From assembly GCA_902826945.1 (NCBI GenBank), contig CADEGS010000200.1:1-6975 (forward strand): 6,975 nucleotides of DNA. Reading direction: 5' to 3'. Under the pieces are notes generated by a model. The model saw only the letters and a program-made list of their open reading frames with translations. It searched no databases and was not told where the DNA came from. This document shows positions 1 through 6,975 of this stretch, in pieces (the first letter of the stretch is position 1; each line of letters begins with the position of its first letter). A program made the translations under genes and the position numbers. The stretch comes from an uncultured bacterium (lineage in GTDB: Bacteria > Planctomycetota > UBA1135 > GCA-002686595).

Positions 1-1
1 C

Positions 2-136
2 GACTGCCGCGTGCACGGCACGCACAACCTGTTCGTGGCCGGCAGCTCGGTCTTCCCGAGCGCCGGCCACCAGAACCCGACGCTGACGCTCCTGGCCCTG
101 ACGCTGCGGCTGGCCGAGCACCTGGGCGCGCGCTGA
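2..136 (+). CDS. GMC-family FAD-dependent oxidoreductase, C-terminal end (5' partial)
   Basis: Only the last 44 residues are present; the reading frame is open to the left edge and stops with TGA at 134-136. The fragment begins DCRVHGTHNLFVAGSSVFPS and continues with GHQNPTLTLLALTLRLAEHL. This is the C-terminal signature of glucose-methanol-choline oxidoreductases: the 'rVhG..NL.Va..SvfP' strand closing the FAD domain, then the G-x-x-N-P-T-x-T segment. From family knowledge, the Asn of that segment (residue 25 of the fragment) sits where the second catalytic His/Asn of the active-site pair lies, as in choline oxidase. These enzymes oxidise alcohol or sugar hydroxyls with FAD, but the substrate cannot be read from this piece. 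The first catalytic His, the FAD-binding N-terminus and the start lie outside the window. The family call is secure; the subfamily is not. Confidence 0.9.
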   Translation, partial: DCRVHGTHNLFVAGSSVFPSAGHQNPTLTLLALTLRLAEHLGAR

Positions 137-141
137 GGCGC

Positions 142-170
142 TTGGCGCGCCGCGCCGCGATCGCTACAAG
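142..170 (+). promoter_or_regulatory. Candidate sigma70-type promoter for the small lipoprotein gene
   Basis: TTGGCG at 142-147 matches 4 of 6 bases of the -35 consensus. TACAAG at 165-170 matches 4 of 6 of the -10 consensus, and the spacer is exactly 17 bp. The site lies in the 79-bp gap between the oxidoreductase stop and the lipoprotein start and would give a leader of about 40 nt. In such GC-rich DNA the AT-containing hexamer stands out, but the match is by eye only and the housekeeping sigma preference of the host is unknown. Confidence 0.3.
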
Positions 171-180
171 GTTTGGGGCT

Positions 181-205
181 CCCCCACCCCCACTCCCCCG
201 GTCCC
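181..205 (-). other. G-quadruplex-capable tract (C-rich on +, G-rich on -) in the lipoprotein leader
   Basis: The + strand has four C runs: 181-185, 187-191, 195-199 and 203-205. They are separated by 1, 3 and 3 bases, so the - strand fits the canonical four-run G3+N1-7 quadruplex pattern. The tract lies just downstream of the candidate promoter and 10 bp before the lipoprotein ATG, on the template strand for that gene. The first C run can also pair with GGGG at 175-178 as a tight TGGGG-CTC-CCCCA hairpin. The pattern is directly visible; a regulatory role is not shown. Confidence 0.45.
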
Positions 206-215
206 AGAAGCCGCC

Positions 216-512
216 ATGAAGCACCGCCCGCTGCTCGCGGCAGCCTGCCTGCTGCCGCTCCTCCTCTCCACCGGCTGCTACACGATGCACCACACCGTCG
301 GGACAGGCTCGACGACGGGCGCGCGCACGAGCGAGCGCGCCTGGTACGTCCTGTGGGGCCTGGTCCCGCTGCACGAGGTGGACGGCGGCAAGCTGGCGGG
401 CGGCGCCGGCAACTACACGATCGAGAGCGAGTTCACCTTCCTCGACGTCGTGATCGGGATCTTCACAGGCCTGGTGACGATCCACCCGCGCACGGTGACG
501 GTCACGCGCTAG
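216..512 (+). CDS. Small Bor-like lipoprotein
   Basis: A 98-residue protein that starts with a classic lipoprotein signal: MKHRP, a hydrophobic stretch at residues 6-18, then LSTGC with the lipidated Cys at 21. The -3 position is Ser rather than the usual Leu/Val/Ile. Residue +2 is Tyr, not Asp, which fits outer-membrane sorting under the enterobacterial Lol rule. The mature part has a W-Y-V-L-W-G-L strand (43-49), a D-G-G-K-L-A-G-G-A core (56-64), a hydrophobic segment at 75-88, and a final beta-like strand PRTVTVTR. That order resembles lambda Bor and E. coli Iss: the 'fvsGig...vDaakiCGGaenv' core, a hydrophobic stretch, then 'P.eaRVYC'. Bor/Iss are surface lipoproteins linked to serum survival in E. 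coli; no such role is claimed here. The resemblance is recalled, not computed. The ATG is chosen because it opens the signal peptide; only a weak AGAAG precedes it. It overlaps rlmA tail-to-tail by 11 bp. Confidence 0.8.
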   Translation: MKHRPLLAAACLLPLLLSTGCYTMHHTVGTGSTTGARTSERAWYVLWGLVPLHEVDGGKLAGGAGNYTIESEFTFLDVVIGIFTGLVTIHPRTVTVTR

Positions 513-1338
513 ACGAACGCAGCTCGAAGAGCACGCTGGACTGCGTGACCGCCATCGGCTCCAGCGCGTCGGCGCGGCGCGCCTCGGCGCGGCGCGCGCC
601 GCGGTAGGCGACGCGCAGCAGGTCGCGCAAGGCGTCCGGCTCGAGCGCGGTGCGCTCGCGCACCTCCTCGCGTCTCTCGAGGACGAAACGCTCCGCGCAC
701 AGCGCCAGGGCGCGCTCGGCCGGGTCGCGCGGCAGCGCGCCGCCGGCGCTGGCGCGGCGCAGCTCGCCCAGGTCGTCCGGCGCGCAGGCGGCGAGCAGGA
801 GCCGGCCGCCGGGCGCGAGCACGCGCGCGAACTCGGCCGGGTTGCGCGGCCCCTTGATCGCCAGCAAGAGGTCGAGCGAGGCGTCCTGGAAGGGCAGGCG
901 CCGGTCGGCGTTGGCGACGATCCAGCCGTGGCCCGGAGCGCGCCGCGCGGCCGCCTCGATCGCGGGCACCGACAGGTCGAGCCCGAAGGCCAGCGCGCCG
1001 GGCGGCGCGACGGCGGCGAGCACCACGCCCGGGCCGCAGCCGACGTCGAGCAGCGCGCGCGCCCCGCCGGCCGCGGCCAGGCGCGCGACGCGCGCGCCGA
1101 GCGCCGCGCGCAGGGCCGCGTCCACGCCGGCGCGCGCCAGGCGCTCGCGCGCGGCGACGGTCTCGCGCGCGTCCCCGGCGCGCGCCGAGCGGCGGTCCTG
1201 CGGCTGGAGCAGGTTCGCGTAGCCGCTGCGCGCCAGGTCGAAGGCGTGCCCGCGCGCGCAGGCGAGCGCCCGCGCGCGCGCCGCGAGCGGCAGGCCGCAG
1301 CCGCGCACCGAGCAGGCCAGGCGCTCGACCCCGATCAC
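502..1338 (-). CDS. rlmA: RlmA-type 23S rRNA (guanine-N1)-methyltransferase
   Basis: A 278-residue class I SAM-dependent methyltransferase, close to the roughly 270 residues of E. coli RlmA. The N-terminal zinc-binding module has C9, C14, C27 and H31, followed by the family signature G-H-A-F-D-x-A-R-x-G-Y-x-N-L-L (30-44) and Q-P-Q-D-R-R-S. The SAM fold shows motif I LLDVGCGPG (96-104), GLDLS (119-123) ending strand 2 with the acidic residue, LPF (148-150), and ARVLAPGGRL (171-180). Known relatives methylate N1 of G745 (RlmA-I) or G748 (RlmA-II/TlrB) in helix 35 of 23S rRNA; TlrB contributes to tylosin resistance. Which guanine is used here cannot be read from sequence. The start is a GTG, placed so that the zinc module is complete; no Shine-Dalgarno is evident. 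It begins 10 bp after the RND permease stop, so it is probably co-transcribed. The first Cys pair is C-x4-C, whereas E. coli RlmA has C-x2-C. Confidence 0.88.
   Translation of the reverse strand: MIGVERLACSVRGCGLPLAARARALACARGHAFDLARSGYANLLQPQDRRSARAGDARETVAARERLARAGVDAALRAALGARVARLAAAGGARALLDVGCGPGVVLAAVAPPGALAFGLDLSVPAIEAAARRAPGHGWIVANADRRLPFQDASLDLLLAIKGPRNPAEFARVLAPGGRLLLAACAPDDLGELRRASAGGALPRDPAERALALCAERFVLERREEVRERTALEPDALRDLLRVAYRGARRAEARRADALEPMAVTQSSVLFELRSSSA
569..598. repeat. 15-bp tandem duplication inside rlmA
   Basis: TCGGCGCGGCGCGCC at 569-583 is followed immediately by the same unit with one mismatch at its last base (584-598). In the RlmA protein it encodes the repeated pattern A-R-R-A-E / A-R-R-A-D near residues 248-257, in the less conserved C-terminal part. 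The length is a multiple of three, so the frame is preserved. It looks like slippage in a GC-rich low-complexity stretch. Confidence 0.7.
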
Positions 1339-1348
1339 GCGCGCGCGC

Positions 1349-4428
<3,080 letters not shown>

Positions 4429-4432
<4 letters not shown>

Positions 4433-5610
4433 CGCTCGAGCGCGGCGGCCGCCTCGGGGCGCGGGCTGGCGAGCACGCGCGCGCCGTCGTCGCACAGGTC
4501 CTGGCCGAGGGTGACGACCGCGCCCTCCAGGCCCTCGCCCAGGACGGCGACGCGCTCGCCCTCGACGATCCCGGCCGCGACCGGGCGCCAGCGGACGGTG
4601 CTCGCGGCCGCGTCGAGCACGAACACGCCCGGCTCGCCGCCGCGCTCGGTCAGCGCGGCCACGGGCGCGAGCAGCGCGTCCTCGAGCCGCTCGAGCTCGA
4701 CCTCGACGCGCACGAACATGCCCGGCTTGAGGCGCTGGTCGGGGTTCGGGGCGACCAGCTCGACGCGCACCTGGCGCGTGGACTGGCGGAAGATCGGCGC
4801 GATGCGCTCGATGCGCGCGGCGAAGGCCTCGCCCGGATAGGCGTCGGTCGCGAGGCGCGCCGGGAGGCCGGGCGCGAGGCGCGCGTAGTCGCGCTCGGGC
4901 ACGAACACGACGGCCACGATCGGGTCGAGCTCGACGATCGAGAGCACGGGCACGTTGGCCGCCACGGTGGAGCCCTCGTCGACGAAGCGCTCGCCGACGA
5001 CGCGCTCGTCGTCGCCGCCGCTCCAGCCGGCGGCCACCTTCGTGTAGCCCAGGCGGATGCGCGCGGTCTCGAGCGCCGCCTCGGCGCGCGTGACCTGCGC
5101 CTCGCTCACGGCCAGGCTGGCGCGGCGCGCCAGCTCGTCCGCCCTGGCTGCGTCGTACTCCGACTCGGAGGTCACGCCCTGCTCGCGCAGGGTCTCGAAG
5201 CGCTTCAGCGCGCGCCCGGCGATCTCGAGCGCGCTCTCGGCCTCCGTGCGGTTGGCGCGCGCCACCGCCACGTCCGCCTGCGCTTGCGCCTCCGCCTGCA
5301 CGAACTCGGCGTCGTCGAGCCAGGCCACGACCTGGCCGCGCGCGACGCGGTCGCCGAGGTCCACCGTCAGCCGCTCCAGGCGGCCCGAGACCTTGGGCGC
5401 CACGCCGAACTCGGCCGTGGCCTCGAGCGCGCCGCTGAAGACGCGTCGCAGCGTGATCGGCCCGCGCTCGAAGGGCGCGACCTCCACCGGCACCGCGCGC
5501 GGGGCGTCCGCGGCGGCCGGCGGCTCCTGCGCGCCGGCCAGGCGCTCGCGCAGCGCCCAGCCGAGGAGCGCGAGCGAGCCGAGGGCGACGAGGGTCGGGA
5601 CGAGCTTCAT
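4429..5610 (-). CDS. RND efflux periplasmic adaptor (membrane fusion protein)
   Basis: 393 residues, the typical length for AcrA/MdtA-type adaptors. A hydrophobic N-terminal segment (about 3-20) with no lipobox Cys suggests membrane anchoring or a signal peptide. The first lipoyl half is at 66-100 ([10 protein letters not shown] ... [14 protein letters not shown]). An Ala/Glu/Arg-rich coiled-coil hairpin spans 103-182, the second lipoyl half about 183-228 (RLGYTKV ... [20 protein letters not shown]), the beta-barrel 229-303 ending in the hallmark [10 protein letters not shown], and the membrane-proximal domain 305-382. The adaptor bridges the RND permease to the outer-membrane channel. The second lipoyl half carries an unusual [14 protein letters not shown] stretch where many relatives have A-P-x-D-G-x-V-G. 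The ATG is preceded by a C-run with no Shine-Dalgarno. Its stop overlaps the permease start by 4 bp. No regulator gene adjoins it. Confidence 0.93.
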
Positions 5611-5688
5611 GGGGGGCGAGGGGCCACGCGGGCCCGACCACGATACTCGGCCGGCGCGCGCGAGGACTATCCGTCCCGGCGCGACCGG
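5611..5688 (-). promoter_or_regulatory. 78-bp leader region of the efflux operon, with a small hairpin
   Basis: This gap separates the methyltransferase stop from the adaptor ATG and is the only place upstream of the adaptor where an operon promoter or operator could sit without lying inside a gene. It holds a perfect 5-bp inverted repeat, GGGCC-ACGCG-GGCCC at 5621-5635, ending 11 bp from the ATG. The bases next to the start are C-rich on the coding strand and show no Shine-Dalgarno. No convincing -35/-10 pair was found, so the pump genes may also be read through from the methyltransferase gene. Confidence 0.3.
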
Positions 5689-6420
5689 CTACCGCGCCAC
5701 GAGCTTCCAGAGCGGGCGCTTGCCGAGCCGCCCGTGCTCCTCGACCGCGAAGCCCTGCTCGGCCGCGGCGCGGATCGCCGCGGCGTCGTAGCCTCGCGCG
5801 CGCCCCTGAGCCTCGGCCATCGCGCGCACGTGGCGCGGGAGCTCCTCGATCTCGACGCAGCCCGAGAACACCACCGTGCCGGCCGCCAGCGCGCGCAGGT
5901 GCGCGAAGATCTCCTCGTGCGAGCCGTAGCGCTCGCTCGCGCGCGCGCTGCCGAAGTAGAGGTAGTGGTAGAGGTTGACGACCAGCACGACGTCGAACGG
6001 GCCGCCGAAGGCGTCCGCGCACGCCGCGAGCTCGTGCAGGCGCAGGCGCTCGAAGCGCGCGCCCTCGAGGCCCAGGTGCGCGCGCGCCGCCTCGGCGGCG
6101 GCCAGGTCGGGCGGGTGCACGTCGATCCCGAGCGCGCGCCGCGCGCCCAGCGCCGCCGCGGCGTGCAGCACGAACCAGCCCTTGCTCGACGACAGGTCGA
6201 GCAGGCTCCCGAGCGGCCGCGGGTAGAGCGCGCGGATGCGCCGGTAGCGCCGCCACAGCCGCCACGAGGGCACCAGCCGCCCGGCGAGCACGCGGTAGTT
6301 CTGGTTGCGCGGGTAGGCGCTCGCCAGGTGCGCGCGCGCCGCGCGCTCGAGCGCGGGGAGGACGGCGCCGCGCTGCGCCGCGGGGGCGGGGGACGCCGAC
6401 GCCGGGACGAGGCGCTCCAT
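5689..6420 (-). CDS. Class I SAM-dependent methyltransferase, substrate unknown
   Basis: 243 residues. After an Ala/Pro-rich N-terminus there is a basic segment, [13 protein letters not shown] (51-63), then a Rossmann methyltransferase core. The core has strand 1/motif [12 protein letters not shown] (73-83), strand 2 G-I-D-V-H-P (98-103) with the acidic residue expected to hold the SAM ribose, and strand 4 [13 protein letters not shown] (142-154). A later strand is [10 protein letters not shown] (181-190), and the C-terminus is K-R-P-L-W-K-L. Motif I keeps only the last of the glycines of the usual D-x-G-x-G-x-G, with serines in the others' places. The layout resembles small-molecule or tRNA-wobble methyltransferase domains, but no specific family is recognised. 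The ATG is supported by GAGG (6425-6428 on the opposite strand) 4 nt upstream. It lies 78 bp before the adaptor and 112 bp after the right-hand gene. Confidence 0.75.
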   Translation of the reverse strand: MERLVPASASPAPAAQRGAVLPALERAARAHLASAYPRNQNYRVLAGRLVPSWRLWRRYRRIRALYPRPLGSLLDLSSSKGWFVLHAAAALGARRALGIDVHPPDLAAAEAARAHLGLEGARFERLRLHELAACADAFGGPFDVVLVVNLYHYLYFGSARASERYGSHEEIFAHLRALAAGTVVFSGCVEIEELPRHVRAMAEAQGRARGYDAAAIRAAAEQGFAVEEHGRLGKRPLWKLVAR

Positions 6421-6532
6421 CGCGCCTCAGCGTACCCGGAGCGCGCCGCGGTGCGGGGTGGAGCGCCGCGGCGCCGTCGGAGCGCGCTCGGGCGCCGCCG
6501 ACGGACGCCCGCTCCGCGGCCGGACGGGCGCC
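6421..6532. other. Intergenic spacer with inverted repeat and GGAGCGC repeats
   Basis: CCGTCGG at 6474-6480 and CCGACGG at 6498-6504 form a 7-bp stem. It extends after a one-base bulge (6505) by GGCG (6470-6473) with CGCC (6506-6509), and the 17-nt loop can itself pair. A competing pairing is GGAGCG at 6479-6484 with CGCTCC at 6510-6515. GGAGCGC occurs three times as a direct repeat (6438-6444, 6460-6466, 6479-6485). The stem begins about 23 nt beyond the stop of the right-hand gene, so it could act as an RNA 3' end. It has no U-tract, so it is not a standard intrinsic terminator. Confidence 0.4.
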
Positions 6533-6975
6533 TCAGTCATCGTGCTCGGCGAGCCGCTCGAGCGGCACCGGGTCCTGCGCCAGGAGCTGGCGGATCGCCT
6601 CGCGCGTCGCCGCGTCCGGCTCGAAGGCCGCGACCAGCCGGTCGGTGACGTCGACGAAGCGCGCGCCGTCGCTGCGCCACGCGAGCGCCCAGCGCGACAC
6701 GATCACGTCCACGCCCGCCTCGCGCGCGATCCCCGGCAGCGCGTCCGCGACGCGCGCCACGATCCCGTCGACCGGCGCGGTCGAGAAGGCCTGGCGGTGC
6801 AGCTCCTTCTGCAGCGCCGCGCCGCGCGCGTCGAGCGACGCCACGCGCTCCTGGTCGCCCGCCGCGCGGGCGCGCTCCTGCTCCGCGCGCAGGCCGTCGA
6901 GCACCGCCGCGAAGCCCTTCGAGCGCGTCCAGGCCACGGCCACCGCGCGCGAGTCGAAGGTCCCCACCACCACCG
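6533..6975 (-). CDS. Hypothetical protein, OmpH/Skp-like layout (5' partial)
   Basis: The frame runs off the right edge. A GTG at 6971-6973 could serve as a start, but the residues from it (VVGTFDSRAVAVAW) already sit in a conserved-looking beta strand, so the true start, and any signal peptide, is probably outside. About 146 residues are visible. G-T-F-D-S-R-A-V-A-V-A (4-14) is followed by a charged helical stretch with coiled-coil character (about 17-62), a second helical part (about 67-86), and then G-V-D-V-I-V-S-R-W-A-L-A-W and F-V-D-V-T-D-R-L-V-A-A-F (106-117). This order resembles the periplasmic chaperone Skp/OmpH: N-terminal strand 'D...v...', coiled coil, then 'kGyd.Vl......y....DiTdeVl..l'. 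The helices are much shorter than in Skp. I recognise no named family, so the chaperone reading is inference. It is separated from the downstream methyltransferase by 112 bp. Confidence 0.7.
   Translation of the reverse strand, partial: VVVGTFDSRAVAVAWTRSKGFAAVLDGLRAEQERARAAGDQERVASLDARGAALQKELHRQAFSTAPVDGIVARVADALPGIAREAGVDVIVSRWALAWRSDGARFVDVTDRLVAAFEPDAATREAIRQLLAQDPVPLERLAEHDD

Noticed and set aside
137..165. GGCGCGCC-rich stretch after the oxidoreductase stop as an intrinsic terminator
   Set aside because: Self-complementary GC runs are present but there is no clear stem-loop with a T-tract.
569..598. The 15-bp tandem repeat as part of a CRISPR or regulatory array
   Set aside because: Only two units, no spacers, and it lies within the rlmA coding frame.
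173..607. A 144-codon + strand frame overlapping the lipoprotein
   Set aside because: Its product is His/Arg/Pro-rich with no signal or domain. The overlapping frame at 216 has a full lipoprotein signal and sensible composition.
5640..5680. TATCGT preceded 18 bp upstream by TAGTCC on the - strand, as a promoter for the efflux operon
   Set aside because: The -35-like element is a poor match and the spacer is not ideal; not better than chance.
4433..6265. Upstream extension of the permease frame to about 6265, which would give a 1638-residue protein
   Set aside because: The extension reads as Arg/Ala/Gly-rich low complexity and overlaps two well-supported genes in another frame. The permease family starts at the ATG at 4432.
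5284..6648. A 454-codon + strand frame across the adaptor, methyltransferase and right-hand genes
   Set aside because: Low-complexity Arg/Ala sequence that crosses gene boundaries and intergenic DNA; typical of GC-driven false ORFs.

Overview
The window is extremely GC-rich (about three quarters G+C by eye). It reads as an ordinary chromosomal segment of a Gram-negative bacterium: there is a lipoprotein with an outer-membrane type sorting position, a periplasmic adaptor and an RND inner-membrane pump. Lineages such as Planctomycetota, Myxococcota or Acidobacteriota would fit, but nothing here settles the phylum. Because stop codons are rare at this composition, very long open frames occur on the wrong strand or in the wrong frame. 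Calls therefore rest on recognisable protein families, not on ORF length.

Layout, left to right. The + strand carries the last 44 codons of a GMC-family FAD oxidoreductase (2-136). A leader of about 80 bp with a plausible promoter and a C-rich, G-quadruplex-capable tract follows, then a 98-residue Bor-like lipoprotein gene (216-512). The lipoprotein gene ends tail-to-tail, overlapping by 11 bp, with an RlmA-type 23S rRNA guanine-N1 methyltransferase gene on the - strand (502-1338). Everything to the right is also on the - strand. In transcription order: the 3' part of a hypothetical protein with an OmpH/Skp-like look (6975-6533, 5' end outside the window), a stand-alone class I SAM methyltransferase of unknown substrate (6420-5689), a periplasmic adaptor (5610-4429), an RND/HAE-1 type permease (4432-1349), and rlmA (1338-502).

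The adaptor and permease overlap by 4 bp (ATGA), and rlmA begins 10 bp after the permease stop, so these three very likely form one transcription unit. The adaptor and permease should build a tripartite export pump with a TolC-type outer-membrane factor, which is not in the window. The RlmA homologue would methylate a guanine in 23S rRNA near the peptide exit tunnel. An exporter beside a ribosome-modifying enzyme is suggestive of drug tolerance but not proof of it.

I found no tRNA, rRNA, CRISPR array, insertion sequence, integrase, attachment site or phage gene, and no clear evidence of an undescribed multi-gene system. The points most worth following are the adaptor-permease-rlmA arrangement, the methyltransferase with a degenerate SAM motif, the OmpH-like protein at the right edge, and the pump's atypical proton-relay residues.
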